64,000 bases of DNA from Amoebidium appalachense (lineage: Eukaryota; Ichthyosporea). Both the position numbers and the translations under genes were made by a program. The stretch covers positions 3,100,001-3,164,000 of the forward strand of contig CAVNZM010000012.1 in assembly GCA_963693365.1 (NCBI GenBank). Reading direction: 5' to 3'. Under the pieces are notes generated by a model that saw nothing but the letters and a program-made list of their open reading frames with translations, did not search any database and had not been told where the DNA came from. Positions 1 to 25,353 of this stretch are shown here, in pieces. Every line of letters starts with the position of its first letter. The stretch's first letter is position 1.

Positions 1-89
1 AGGTAGATAGTGGGATAGCCATGTGGATGGCAGACCTGAGAGATAGATAGAATAAAGGTAGATAGTGGGATAGCCATGTGGATGGCAGA
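1..89. repeat. Two-copy tandem repeat, period 55 bp
   Basis: A segment starting 'aggtagatagtgggatagcc' at position 1 recurs at position 56 and extends to about 89. It lies beyond the last visible Rab5 exon and could be intron or 3' flank. Confidence 0.85.
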
Positions 90-276
90 AAACAGGGCAT
101 CCCCATCCCCATCTATGATAGAGTCGTATAGATCGAAAGGACAGCACCGTCCCACAACGACCGAACTAGAGTAATAGTGAGGCCACCCCCCCCCCCCCCC
201 CCCCCCCGCCCCAACCAACCAAAAAAAAAGGTACACATGACGAAACCATGTCTCCCCCCCCCCCCCCCCCCCCACA

Positions 277-346
<70 letters not shown>

Positions 347-692
347 GAAACAAAACAAGAAGCCTTACGGCCTAACAAACATAGTACCAGGATGCTATGT
401 ACTGTATGAGCTAACCTCCCCACCACAACAGATTATAGAAAAAACCCCAAACGCACACCCAGGAGCAAACGATCAGCATAACGCACACGAAAATACCCAC
501 AAGCCCACGTGCATATGTGTGCAGAGCATTAGAAACCCTCGCCCACTCACACAAAAAAGCCATGCATACACACATTCATGTACATGCACAAACAGGTACA
601 ATACACATGAGATGTGACATACATACAGGCACATGCATCTATCAAACAAATGCACAGGAAATGTGAGCGGCTCGACCATTGATGATCGTAAT

Positions 693-798
<106 letters not shown>

Positions 799-1105
799 GT
801 GGGCGAGCGCGCGCCCGCGCGTGCGTGTGTACCCACTTGCGTGTCTGCAATTGTGTGTGAATGTGTATGTGTGAGTGCAAGTGTGTGTTTTGTGTGTGTG
901 TGTGTGTTGTGTGTGTGTGCCTCTCTCACTCGCTCACTTTCACTCACTCTCACTCACTCACACACACACACACACACACACACTCCCCCCCCCCCCCCCC
1001 TTGAGTACGTGTGTGTGTGTGTGTGTGTGGTGTGTGTGTGTGTGTGCGTGCGTGCGTGCGTGTGAGTGTGAGTGTCTGTGTCTTGTGGAGGGGGGGGGGG
1101 CATAC

Positions 1106-2514
1106 TGTGCTTGTGATGTCGTATACGACTATGGCTGCCTGTGCACCTCGATAGTACATGGGGGCTAGGCTGTGGTAGCGCTCTGCACCACCCACCATCA
1201 GTTAATAAACACACAACAGAAGAAATTAACCCTTCAAAGAAATTACAGAGAGAGTGTTGTCCAACGCACCATGTTTTGGTACCTCTTCCATACCACATAT
1301 ACATATGGCTAAAATCGGACGTGTGGCAAATGACATTGTGCAGGGGGGCGTGTGTGTGTGTGTGTGTGTGTGCGTGTGTGTGCGCGCGCGCGTGTACGTG
1401 TGTGTGTGTGGGTGGGGGGGGGGGGGGGGGGGGGGGGAGGGGGGTTCACCTTGGCCGGCCGTGTCCCAAATCTCAAACTTGACTGTGACGTCATCCAGGC
1501 ACACCGTCTGTGTCAGGAAGGCGGCTGCAGGCAAGTGTGTGTGTGTGTGTGTGTGTGAGTGTGTGTGACAATAATTGAGACAGAGCCGCAACTTCAGTCT
1601 CCGACAGCTCATTTCATAATGATACATGCAGGTCATTTAGGTAACAACCCCCCGCCCCCCCCCCCCCAAACCCCCCCACCCACCCACCCACCCACACCTA
1701 AATCCAATGTGTCCTATTTGGCACGCAGGCACTTCTTCTTCTTCTTCTTCTTTTTTTTTTTTTTTTTTTTTTGGGGGGGGGGGGAGGGGGGGGGGAAAGG
1801 GGGGCCTAGGCCCTAACAGCTGAGCCTAACAAGAGCCCAATAAATCCAAGAGAGAAAGATTGTTTAGGCCCTTCAATGACACACTACGAGTCAATAATGA
1901 CACACAACCCCCCCCCCCTCCCCCCCCTCCTCCTCCCCCCTCCCCCCCCCCCCTCATCCACCCACACACACATCCCGGGGCCTACCAGCCCGACAGACTG
2001 CACCCCTCCCCCCGCCCCCTCCCCCCCTCCCCCCCCCCCCCCCCACCCGGCACCACCCACCACCACAAACACACACATACAAACACAGAGAGGGAACCCC
2101 ACACACCCACACCCACCCTCCCACCCACCCACCCACTCACCCACTCACCCACACACCCACACACACGTACCGCCGATTGTGCTCTCCTGATACTCGTGAA
2201 ACTGGCCCTTAACAAAACGAAGCACCAAGCTGCTCTTGCCCACGGCACTCTCCCCTGTGTTTAAGCCCGTTATGCATGTGCTTAAAAGATAGGTGGGAAG
2301 TGATGTATGCCAAAAAGATGCTATGAAAAAGGTGAGAAAGGAGCTAAACGCGACAAGACAATAGTAATAATCTCACAAACCTCTCTCTCAATCACGGTGT
2401 GTGTGTGTGCACGCATGTGCATCTTTATGATTGTGTTTGTGTGTTTGTGTGAGGCGCGCATATACGCTGCCTGCGTGTGAATGTACTCGTAAGTGCAGGC
2501 GGAAGCGCCCACAC

Positions 2515-2577
<63 letters not shown>

Positions 2578-3124
2578 GGCGCGCGCACGAATGTGTGTGT
2601 GTACTGAGTATGTGTGTATGTCTTTGTGTGTGTGTGTGTGTACTGTGTATGTGTGTATGTCTTTGTGTGTGTGTGTGTGTACGTGTGCTTGTGCATATGT
2701 GTATGTGTGTGTGGGTGCGCGCGAGCGTGCGTGTGAAAGCAACTTTCCGTAGCCTGTAAGCGCATCGCGTGCATGTGCCGGGATTATGCTTGAAAGATGC
2801 CATCTAATAGTCAAACATAAACTGAATCCGGGTAACGGGAAGCTCGATGTGACCAAGGTCAACGTTAGCAGCCCACCGGGGCTGCATGAAACAATGGAGC
2901 GAACAGAAAACACGAAACATTGCATCTTCAGGAGCGATAAGAAGCTGAGACGGAAGTGGATCATGACACAAGAGCACATCAACCTCACTTTCCCACAACA
3001 CACACACACACACACACACACACGCACGCACGCACGCACGCACGCACGCAGCCCCGCACACACAAACACACATCTACGCACGCACGCACCCACACCCATG
3101 CTTATACATACACGCGTGCGCGCG

Positions 3125-3179
<55 letters not shown>

Positions 3180-3195
3180 AGACACACGCACACGC

Positions 3196-3244
<49 letters not shown>

Positions 3245-3245
3245 C

Positions 3246-3284
<39 letters not shown>

Positions 3285-3362
3285 CACAAACCCTTACTCA
3301 CCGAGCAACACCAGCTTAAACTGGCAGACCTTTCCACCACCGGTAGAGTTTCTTTGTGCCAT
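1106..3362 (-). CDS. RAB5: Rab5 small GTPase, four exons, 3' end not seen
   Basis: Early-endosome GTPase controlling endosome tethering and fusion. Exons on the minus strand: 3362-3302, 2254-2171, 1524-1450 and 1182-1106; all junctions are GT-AG and the phases agree (about 99 residues). The start ATG opens [20 protein letters not shown], the typical Rab5 N-terminus. The P-loop GESAVGKSS is at about residues 21-29. The effector region reads [19 protein letters not shown]. Switch II is [20 protein letters not shown] and keeps the catalytic Gln. The fourth exon ends after VVYDITST. The NKxD and SAK guanine-binding motifs and the C-terminal CC prenylation site were not found before position 1, so the rest is probably outside the window. 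Introns hold long (CA)n, (GT)n, C and G runs. Identity is very secure; the 3' end is missing. Confidence 0.95.
1745..2160. repeat. T-run/G-run composite and C-rich low-complexity intron
   Basis: Rab5 intron 2. A T run at about 1750-1772 is followed directly by a G run (sense strand: C run then A run). From 1908 to 2160 the plus strand is almost entirely C with CACC and CCCA blocks. No coding signal. Confidence 0.9.
2516..2720. repeat. (GT)n array with degenerate GT repeats
   Basis: Pure GT from about 2516 to 2569, then GCGC and imperfect GT/ATGT repeats to 2720. Lies near the acceptor of Rab5 intron 1, so it reads (CA)n in the transcript. Confidence 0.95.
3000..3290. repeat. (CA)n / (CACG)n array at the Rab5 intron 1 donor
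   Basis: CA dinucleotides with GCAC and CGCG interruptions over about 290 bp, starting only 10 bp from the exon 1 donor. In the transcript this is (UG)n. Confidence 0.95.
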
Positions 3363-4020
3363 CTCTTCGCTTCCCTGGCTTATAAAGCCTTAAGCCACTG
3401 AATCACACTTTTTTCTGTTTTTTTTAATGTAGGCCTTCACTCCTTTTGGCTAAAAAAAAAGCACAAACTGCTTTCTTTTGCCGTACTACTGAGGCTGTCA
3501 AACCTTCTCCGGTCCCAAATATCCAAGCAAAAACATGCGCTATAGAACTTCATAGAACTCTAAATGTTGTTCAACATGTTCAACACTCTTATCAGAATGC
3601 TTCACACGCACAAGCCTTGCATCCGCACGAATCACCTACGCAATTTCAACCAAAATTCTCAACGCGCTTTCAGGTTGTCAAAGCGTGCACCGCTTTTTGC
3701 GCACTCAGCGAAACGTCATTATCGTTCCGATGGAGGCGGGCAAATTTCTGGTTTGCTTTCGTGATCGTAAGACTCTTGAACGCCCTTGAACTGAAAAGGT
3801 GCACTAACTTGCGACCGGCATACTACACAGTGCTGCAATAAACGGTTCTGAACAAAAGGAACCGTTGAAACGAAAAGCAAGAGATCCCCGTTTTTGAACT
3901 GCATGGCATACCTCACCCACAAACTACAGGCCATCAACGAGTCAGTGGTAAAGATTTCTGGGAGACTCGAGAAGTAAGGCCAGGGACGATAGAAGCGCTT
4001 GCAGCGCACAAAATGAGCCT

Positions 4021-4133
4021 TATCCGGGTTCGTCTTGAGACTTCGGGGAAGACTTACGGACGGCGTTGTACGACGTAATTATTTGTTCATCATCTGGCCT
4101 TGTTTTTTCTTTGTTTGTTTGTTTGGCCTCCCG

Positions 4134-4165
<32 letters not shown>

Positions 4166-4365
4166 AGGACTGGGAGCCGTGGGGGGAGGGGAGGGGGCGC
4201 CTCGTGAGGGGAACGGGAAGGAAGGCAAGTGGGGTTTGGGGGAGGGGAGGGGGAGGTGAATGGGCTCCATGATCGCATGCCGGTGTTTCATGGAAAAGGT
4301 CAGAGCTCCTACTGCCATAGTTGTTCTTGTTAATCACTTTGATCTCGCCGTTTAAGCCTCAGGCC
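4021..4365 (-). other. Possible 3' exons of an unrecognised minus-strand gene
   Basis: Two short open segments look coding. One (about 4360-4262) reads NGEIKVINKNNYGSRSSDLF. A second (4094-4021) reads DDEQIITSYNAVRKSSPKS and ends in a TAA. A G run (C on the sense strand, 4135-4165) separates them. A further open stretch at 4630-4485 is hydrophobic but could not be joined in phase. The product is not recognised. 3363-4020 has no convincing gene, although a minus-strand open stretch at about 4035-3915 ends at a good GTGAGG donor. Confidence 0.25.
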
Positions 4366-5055
4366 TGCGACGGTGTATATGTGCACTGTCTACGTGTGCA
4401 AGGCCGTCCTCAGTTACCGTGCACATGTGCACGCACAGGGCGTGCACGTGCACACAATGGCACTGCAGAAATATACTCGGTCACTCACACAGCCTTCATA
4501 CATCCCAAGCAGACGGCGAGGACAATATTCCAGGTGGCCTTTAATGCATCGTTCAGCAGCAGGTGACATGATGTCACATTGACTGCCATGAGCACCACCA
4601 TCAGTGTCACGCGTAATGGTACCAAGCACCATTCATGTTGTTTTAGTATGCGAAAGCAAATAGAGAATGAATAAACTGTAGAAAGCCAACGTGAAACCCG
4701 GCTTCTACCGCTAATATTAGCATGGTCGAATAAGTGAGTGGAGAGGGGGGGGGGAAACATCCACAGGAAGAAAGATAGTAATTCTTAGCGCAATAGTGTA
4801 CAGAGAGGACCACAGGCCCCTTCGTCTCAACTAAAAAGGGTTAATAAGACCCTTCTAGATTTCATCGTTTAACTTGCTCGCTTGTGAAACTATGTATAAT
4901 AAGCAATATCGGTAATTTTTTATAAGGAATCTCAAGAACAATTACACGAATTGACAGGCCTTCGCTTTTACAACAGAACAGAAAACCGCGATGCCCAAAT
5001 GTACATCAAACACCACCGATAATAACAATAATCGCTAATATTAATTTACTTTATA

Positions 5056-14404
<9,349 letters not shown>

Positions 14405-16480
14405 CGTGGCTATTTATAGCATCTATATCTCCCCACAAGTGGAGAAATACGATAAATCAAAAGAACTGGAACCTTTTGTCTGATTGGTAAATTTACGGGA
14501 ACAAGAATGGAAGCGACTGCAATTCAGCTAGTTGGCCCAATAAAACATTTTTGAACACATCTAACTTTACACGCACGTTTGAAACTAATTTGTTGGCATT
14601 TTCAACCATGAACTGAAACAAAAACGCCAGGTAGCTACTTCTCCCATACTGCTCTTCATTTACCACATGATAACTCAATAATCCACTCACACTTCATTAC
14701 TTCATCACTCTCATGTTTCGTTCAGACACCGTCTACAAAACGTGAACGTTCGTTTTGAGTGCCCACACAGCCTTCGTCAGAGAGATGTCCCAAACCGCGG
14801 CACGGATCCCCCAACACTACTATGTGGGGGGCGATGACCGTACCTGCGCTCCCGGGAATTTTAGGCCCCATTTCCATGTGTGTGACAGTGTGTAACAGTA
14901 TGTAGCTAGTAACTACGGAAAATGTAGCGCCGTTAGACCAAAAAACCGATATTCAGTGTGAAGTTTTCGATTTTTACTATATGTAGGACCACACGCAGTC
15001 CTATGTCTGTAACGGATTGTTACGTGGGCGTGGCCTAAACGTCGCAACCGGAAAATCGTAGTTGTGTGTAGTGCGGCCTTGTCTATTCCTACTGCTGTGA
15101 GAGTGTGGGGACATCTCCCTTCCGCGGAGTTTCTCGCTTGAGGAGTGGTTTCTTCGACATCTGGTGGCCCACTGCAACTTACGGTGACTTCTACACGCTA
15201 TCTACGCTTCTACGCGAGCTATTGGCGGTGGGCTGCTGCAACTTCTTCAACTGCTTCTGCGCTGCGTGAGTGGAGGGGCAGCTACTGAGTCATCGAGGAG
15301 CTTTCCTTGTGGCTGCCGTGTTTTCAGCCTTCAGCAGTATGGCAATGACTGGGTTTGCTTGCATGCATTCTGTAGTTGTGTTTTCCTGTGTGTCCTGCCA
15401 CGACTAGGCCACCTTATCAAAGAGTTAGAGACAGCTTCTGCGGGTTTTCTAGGGGACGGGCCCGTGGGGATTGTTTTCTCGCTCGGATTTGGTCTGCATT
15501 GCTCTTTAAAGGGCTGACTTGCTTGCTGTGCCCCGGTAGGTTTTGAGGGGGGCCTGTTGGGGGGCAGCAGTAATGATGTCTTCTTGCGGAGTGTGGCCTG
15601 GTCATCATCGCTGCATGACTAGTTGGAGCAAACTAGTTTCACGCATACACGTGCACTTCTACCTTTGCCCGCTGGTGTCCTTTGGTCACTTGTTGTTTTA
15701 TTTTTGATTTCATCGCTGTGGCTCTTTCGAAGTCGGTTATTTTGGTGGTCATGTAGCCTGTGGCTGCACGTTGCCTTCTTATCCACTGGACCACTGATCA
15801 ATAAATCCCAGTGAAGAGAAAAAAAACATCGTAAATCCTTTGTTACACACATAGGACTCGCCCCACACATATGAGTTTTGGGAGATCCGCGGCACACAAA
15901 CTTCAACCAATCAAAATGCGAAGGCTAGGAATTTGTCATCTATAGTCTACATCGTGTAGTCGTAATCTACTGCATGCAGCGAATCTACTTGCGACTTTTT
16001 ATAGGATTATAAGAATCTATGACGTCAGCAGGTAGCAGATCTATCTCCACGTTACTCGGGCTTTTTTTATGAAAACGGTGGGGTAAATGAACCGCCGGTG
16101 TGCTTTTTACAAGGCCTTCCGCTTTGAGGTGACCACAATGTGAGAAACCAAATGGTGCGTTATGTTTATTTTTGTAGTTTTGTAGTTTCTATGATCATTT
16201 GAATCCGGGTATAGTGCTGAAATAATAACGCCGTGTTAACGTTCATTGAGGTTTGGTGTTTGTGGGAACTCTTTGTGTTCCTTGCGTAGTAGGTAGAGTA
16301 GTCGAGCTTGAGAGTTGTGTGGACGGACGTGGGTGGGAGTTCAGTCAAACAGGGTTCATCGTCGGAGGTTGGAGGAGAGGGCATTTTATTTTTCGGTCGG
16401 AAAGGTAAGCTATTTGATACTTTTCACGGCATTTGCACATTTAGCCTGCTACAATTCGCTTCTTATCATCCCATGCTCAC
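14405..16480. other. Complex-sequence island, no recognised gene
   Basis: Two kilobases nearly free of microsatellites. It begins with TATAAATA immediately upstream of the adaptor ATG (about 14411-14418), which may be promoter. Around 15160 the text 'ctggtggcccactgcaactt' resembles a tRNA primer-binding site following a possible LTR that would start TGTGGGG near 14823, but no second LTR or polymerase was found. An AATAAA followed by an A run lies at 15802-15831. No convincing ORF. Confidence 0.4.
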
Positions 16481-19138
<2,658 letters not shown>

Positions 19139-19559
19139 GGCGCGGGCGCAGGTGCAGGTGCGGGTGCACGCGCTTCGCGAGTGCGTGTATGTGTATGCCC
19201 CCCCTAACCTCCTTTCTCACCCCCCACTCCCTCCGTGCGAGTCATCCTCCCCCCCCCCTCCCCCCTCCCCCTTCTCCTTTTGTATTCTTCCCTCTTTCTC
19301 CCCCTCCCTCTCTCTCCCTCCCAGCCCCCCCCCCCCCCCCCCCTCCCTCCCCCCCATACTGTCCGTATGAGTATGTGCTTCGAATGACACATTCTAAATT
19401 CCCCCTCTCACCCTGGTGACACTGCACCCTGCCCGTTGTCCACATCCCCATTTGTGAGTTTTATGAATTTTGCAGCTTAATATGCTAAACATCAACGTGT
19501 TACCAATATCACCTAGCCGGGCCTGGCCTCGTCCCTTATTTCTTTGGCATGCATGCACA

Positions 19560-19700
19560 CACACACAGACACACACACACACACACACATGCACATACAC
19601 ACACAGACAGACACTCACACACACACACACACATACACACACACAGACACACATTGATACACCCACACACATACCCACACCCACACACACACACACACAA

Positions 19701-19738
<38 letters not shown>

Positions 19739-19767
19739 ATTGATACACTCACACACACATGCCCACA

Positions 19768-19804
<37 letters not shown>

Positions 19805-19821
19805 GGAGGGAGGGAGGGAGG

Positions 19822-19912
<91 letters not shown>
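19560..19912. repeat. (CA)n, (GA)n, (GGGA)n and (GT)n cluster
   Basis: Imperfect CA repeats to 19784, then GA/GGGA purine repeats to 19858, then GT to about 19912. It lies upstream of the Tim17-like gene. No coding signal in 19100-20110. Confidence 0.95.
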
Positions 19913-19915
<3 letters not shown>

Positions 19916-19964
19916 AAGTAAGTGAATGGTATAGGAACTAGCCATGCACACGTTATATTACGAC

Positions 19965-20085
19965 TACCACCATTAAAACAAAACATCCTACCACCAATAA
20001 AACAAAACATCCTACCACCATTAAAACAAAACATCCTACCACCAATAAAACAAAACATCCTACCACCAATAAAACAAAACATCTC
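19965..20085. repeat. 24-bp minisatellite, five units
   Basis: Five copies of a 24-bp unit containing 'aaaacaaaacatcctaccac', alternating ATT/AAT at one position. The array stops 26 bp before the ATG of the Tim17-like gene, so it is in its 5' UTR or core promoter. Confidence 0.92.
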
Positions 20086-20110
20086 CCTCTCCAGATTCCA
20101 TCTACCTAAA

Positions 20111-20223
20111 ATGGCAACTCCCGAAGCTGTTGCCACCGAGGTGACCACGTCACTGCCCATAGACTCTGCCCAGACTAGACAACAGGCAGAGGGAAATGCT
20201 ATTCTGCTGCCGGCAGCAACCAC

Positions 20224-20296
<73 letters not shown>

Positions 20297-20329
20297 TGGT
20301 GGTGGTGGTGGTGGTGTGTCTCCTCTTTG

Positions 20330-20368
<39 letters not shown>

Positions 20369-20720
20369 TGCCCTTGGCGTTCGTGTTTGTTCATTGTAGG
20401 GGAAATCGGCACAGCAGCAAGGTCTATGCAAAAGGTTGTAAGGGGTGTCGGAGCAGTCGGTATGGAATTGATGTTTGATGTAATGTCGTATGTCGTCTCA
20501 GACGTCTTTTTTCCTTGTGCACATGGCGGCTGAAAGTGGTGCATGAAGTGCTTGAAGGATGGGTTGGGATGGCGGGTAGGGTCTTCGCTGGAAGGGGGGG
20601 GGGGGGGGGGGGGGGGGGGGTGGTGGTGTGTGTATCTTGGGGTGTGTGTGTGGGACGGGGGGGGGGGGGGATTGAGAATGCGCGGGATAATGAGTTGTAG
20701 AAGTTTGGGCATCAGGCTGG

Positions 20721-20785
<65 letters not shown>

Positions 20786-22194
20786 GCCAGCTATGTTGGT
20801 GAAAGAGTCTGGTAACAAGTGTGATCTGTGTGAATGAGAGAGATCCATACTGAAATGTTTCATGAATGTGTTCTGATGACAGAAGAAAAAGATACATAGG
20901 AAAGAAAGGGCAAAGAATCCCATTCACACATGCCTTTCCCGTTACTGCCTGCCAGCTTCTTCCTTCCTTTCCACTTTCCCTTTTACAAATACTACCTCAC
21001 CCCATGTGCCTTCTCCCTCCCTCCCCCCCCCCCCCCCCCCCCTTCAGCCATGCAATCTATTTTTCTCATTTTTTAACGTGCAGCTGTGATTGGTGGGCTT
21101 GGTGGCTCTGTGGTGGCCACCATAAGGGGCCAGCCAGTGATTCCATTTGCTGCCGCCGTGGGCTCAAACTTTGGCCTCGTCTCTGCAATGTTCCTAGGTG
21201 TGTGCCCCCCCCCCCTCCCCCCCCCCCCCCCCCCCCCCCCACCACCACCACCACACACACGACCGCCAACGCCGCCGCTGCCGCCGCCACCACCACACAC
21301 GCACATGCGCGCGCTCATTGCCCTTGCCTGTTGCCTGCTTGCATGAGTAACTCTGTTTGTCTCTGATCAAGATGGGTGACCCACCCATGTCCAAGTGAAA
21401 CAGTATCTGAATTGGGTTTTGTCGACGAGGTGAATGAGTTGAAACTCGGGTACTGTGGATGACGTGGAGCCCCCCTGAGCATGGGCTCTGCTTATAATGC
21501 ATACTCCTAAAGAGTGGAGTGCACTCTGCACTCTGTTGTCCGTACTTCGTGCTCTGTGAGACATTCGAAAACCCCCCCCCCCCTCCCCCCTGCACGCTGG
21601 CTCCCGGCAAGACGCCCAGGACAAAAATTTCTTCGTGTTCATCTATTCTCGCCTTGTTCATGCTTTCCTTCCTCCCTCAGTGTTAGTCTTTTGCGTGCGA
21701 CTCTTCCCCTATTTTGCCTATGTGCTGTTACTGTGGTGCAGTTAGGAAGGCACGAAAGGCTTTGTTTCCATACCCCATGAGCTGTTTTATGTCGGTGTAC
21801 TACGCAAGAAACGACATACCCCTTATTTGCCTTCTGTATCATTACTATTATTATTTTCATTATCAACATGGCCCATATCCCAATTATGTACTTGACTAAG
21901 TGCTTTGCGGGCCTCCGGCCACTCCTGTGCTACAATGAATGTTAATATTTAACCTGTTTTAACTTCGTGCCCTGTTGGCGTACGGTCCCTCCTGTGCCAT
22001 AATCATTTTAAAATTCAAACCTGTTTTTAACTCTGTGCTCTCTTTAATTTAAATTTTAACCTTTTTTAAACTTTGTTCCCTGCAGGTGTACGATCCCTCC
22101 TTATGCAGCAACCCGACAGCAATGCACTGACCAGCAGTGCGGCGGCTGCAACAGTCACCGGCATTATCGTATCAGGCCTGCAGGGTGGGTGCAT

Positions 22195-22228
<34 letters not shown>

Positions 22229-22426
22229 GGGTATGCATGTAGACGGGTGTATTACGTTTGGTGTGGGGGGAGGGGGTGAGGAGAGGGGGGGGGGGGGGGG
22301 AGGGGGGAGGCATGTGGGTGGGTGGATTGCAGGTGAAGGAGGGGGTAAGAGGATGGGGTGTGCGAGCTTGGGGGGGGGGGGGGGAGGGAGGGGGGGGGGG
22401 GGGGGGGGGGGGAGGGGGAGGGAGAG

Positions 22427-22476
<50 letters not shown>

Positions 22477-23188
22477 TGTGTGTGTTGATGGGTTGAAGTG
22501 TGGTGGTTAGTGGTATTGAATGGGTGGGCGCATGTGGGTGGATGGGAGTGCAACGCTCGTACACCGGTGGTTCTGGTGTGAATGTAAAGAATTTCCCTGT
22601 TTCCTTGTGAAGGACGGCTGGGGGCGCCTGGTGGTGCACCTGCTTAGGTTGCAGCTGAATAATAAGCATGTCTTGATTTGTGTGTTTTTATGTTGGGGCG
22701 TTACATTAAGTACAAATATATTTATAAAGTAAAGATATGATTATTAGTCATAATGCATTTTCTTCTTTCTTTTTAAGTTATTGTTTCCCGTATTATTTTA
22801 AGTCCTCGTTCTATTGTCGACCTGGTTGTCTTTTTCTCTCCGCGTGTTCGGCATGTGTACTGACTGACTGCTGTGCAGCGCGCAACGTGAAGATTATGGG
22901 GGTGAACGGGATATTTGCCGGTGCAGTTGGGTGTGTGGGCCAGGTGCTGTATGATGAATATCTCGTGCTGAAGAAGAAGGCAATATTGAAGGTAACAGCC
23001 TCGTATGCAGGCACATGCACATACATGCATGCATGTACACCGTAAACACGCATACACGCGTGCACACACACACACACACCACAAACAGGCACACACACAC
23101 ACACACACACACACACGTATCCACACACGTGTGCACATACACATGCACACACAGACAGACACGGGCATGCACCATTGCACACGCACGT

Positions 23189-23235
<47 letters not shown>

Positions 23236-23270
23236 CTTGCGCCCCCCTCCCCCCTTCTCCCCCCCTCCTC

Positions 23271-23317
<47 letters not shown>

Positions 23318-23430
23318 AGAGAGAGAGATATATATACACATAAGACATACACACAAGCGTGCGACACACACGCACATGTACACAAGGTATATGCGCACAG
23401 ATCGGCACACACACACACACACACACGCAC

Positions 23431-23471
<41 letters not shown>

Positions 23472-23626
23472 AACAAAAGGCACGTTCGCACGAATGTGTA
23501 CAAACTGCACTGCACATGAATCTCAATATTACCGACCAAGCACATATATTTTAATATTACCAATCAACCACACTTATTTTTATTGAGAAATGTCGTAATT
23601 GGATACGAACAGTACTATTGCAAAAG

Positions 23627-23669
<43 letters not shown>

Positions 23670-23683
23670 AAAAAAAAAAAGAA

Positions 23684-23753
<70 letters not shown>

Positions 23754-24874
23754 CCATCCCTATTTTACCGTTTATTTTTCCGTTGCTTTCTGCTGCTATT
23801 TCACATGCTAAGCCCCAACTTATCAATCAATACTTCTCCCCGTCCCCTCGAACCCCAATAAGGAACAGAAATAAATGAAATTCTAACAAGCTAACATGCT
23901 TCATGATTTGCTGAAGTCCCTGTCCCCCGTTCTGCCCTTCTGTGTCTGCTACTCAGAGCAGCTTGCCTGTCTTGTACTTCAGGCATCGTGTTGCATGAAG
24001 CTCCTGTTCCTATCCCACCAGGTTCCGCAACCACACACACACATGCACACGCGCACACACACAACACACACACACAATGACACACGGAGACTCTCTTACG
24101 TTGAGATAGAGAGAATTCACAAACCACAACCACGCTCTAACACACACACACAACCCTACACAAGAGGAAATACGGCGAACTTGTGCCAGAAACAGCACCT
24201 AAGGCCGTTCCCCCCGAACTCAAGGATGCTCAGGTACTTGGGGCGACTTTGGGGTGTGCCTGTGTGTATTTACATCGGAAAGGGTGGGGGGGAGGGGTGG
24301 GGGGTTGAGAAGAGTTGAGAAGAGAGGGGGGGGGGGGGTACACGTGCATGCTTACGGGCAGGTGCACTTGTGCTCATGTTTGAACGAAGAGAGAAGGGTA
24401 GAATGAGACTGCTTGGGCCACTCTTCGGCTTAAGGCATATTTCCTTTTTCCAACGGTCACCTTATTCCTCCCCCCCCCCCCCCCCCCTCCCCCCCCCCCC
24501 CCCCCCCCGCCGTTCCCCGGGCATACACATTCCCACCCGCCTTCCCCCTCTTATGACTCCCCCCTTCTCCCCCCCTCCCCCCCCCCCCCCCCCACCCCTA
24601 CCTCTCTCCTGGCCCTCCACCCAGTCCCCTTCTCTTACGAACATGCACATACAATAAACTCAACCCCCCTTTTCCCCCGCCCTTTCCCCTCCCTCACCCC
24701 CACTCCCCTCGCCTCCCCACACATAAGGCGGAACCACAGCTATCCAACAACCATCTTCCCCCAACCTCTTCTCATGAACTCCTTGCCCCCTCCCCCTCCC
24801 CTTCCCCCCCCCCCCCCCTCCCCCCCTTCCCCCTTCCCCCTTCCCTTCCCCTCACCGTCCCCGTCTTACGCACA

Positions 24875-24916
<42 letters not shown>

Positions 24917-25080
24917 ACACATGCATGCATGCATGCCTGCACACACAGACGCACACACGGACACACATATACAGACACGCACACACACACTGAATGCATC
25001 CACACGACCGCCCGCCCACACACACACACACACACACATACACACCAGTCACACACACACTCATGTCCCTCCCCTCCTCC

Positions 25081-25130
<50 letters not shown>

Positions 25131-25353
25131 ACACACCACCCTGCAACTCATATTTCTTCTTTCTCTGCAGCGTAATCGTTTCTGGCTACCGTGGATGTTT
25201 CTTGGCATGGGGGACTACCGTGAACTACTGGACCTACGGCTAGCTGCCCTCACAGCCGAACTGAAAGAGGTCCAAAGCGAGATTGAAAAACTGGCTCCTT
25301 TAATGCCCCCTGAAGGTGATAACACCCAATCAAATCAAGTGGTTAAATCTTAG
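20111..25353 (+). CDS. Tim17/Tim22/Tim23-like membrane protein, six exons
   Basis: Exons: 20111-about 20228, 20400-20459, 21084-21197, 22086-22184, 22879-22991 and 25171-25353. Phases agree if the first donor is the GT starting at 20229, inside a (GT)n array; this gives about 228 residues. A polar N-terminal tail is followed by glycine-rich hydrophobic segments: VVRGVGAV, then [15 protein letters not shown], then [28 protein letters not shown] and [18 protein letters not shown]. The GxxxG-type helices and the short RG turn suit the Tim17/22/23/OEP16 class of inner-membrane proteins. The C-terminal exon adds [10 protein letters not shown] and an acidic amphipathic stretch [20 protein letters not shown], probably a coiled coil. 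The stop is TAG at 25351. Family assignment is by pattern and the exact member was not identified. A 24-bp minisatellite sits just before the ATG. Confidence 0.75.
20227..20294. repeat. (GT)n array forming the exon 1 donor
   Basis: Starts directly at the end of exon 1 of the Tim17-like gene, so the 5' splice site lies inside the microsatellite. Confidence 0.95.
20727..20782. repeat. (TA)n microsatellite
   Basis: About 55 bp of alternating TA in an intron of the Tim17-like gene, the only long TA array in the window. A short one occurs at 32180-32198. Confidence 0.97.
21475..21574 (-). repeat. G-headed dispersed repeat, inverted copy
   Basis: Read on the minus strand: G run, TTTTCGAATG, CACGAAGTACGG, GAGTATGCATTATAAGCAGA, GCCCATGCTCAGGGGGG. 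The last two blocks closely match 11622-11650 and 11845-11876. Confidence 0.7.
23080..23470. repeat. (CA)n-rich intron with C run
   Basis: CA arrays at 23091-23115, 23191-23232, 23287-23318 and 23407-23470 with a C run at about 23265. Another CA array is at 23690-23752, preceded by a C run and A run (23626-23680). 23760-24790 has short C-rich blocks and no convincing exon. 24790-25140 is again C and CA. Confidence 0.93.

Noticed and set aside
3446-3841. 131-codon plus-strand frame upstream of Rab5
   Set aside because: Composition looks non-coding, there is no recognisable domain, and an overlapping minus-strand frame with a good splice donor competes with it.
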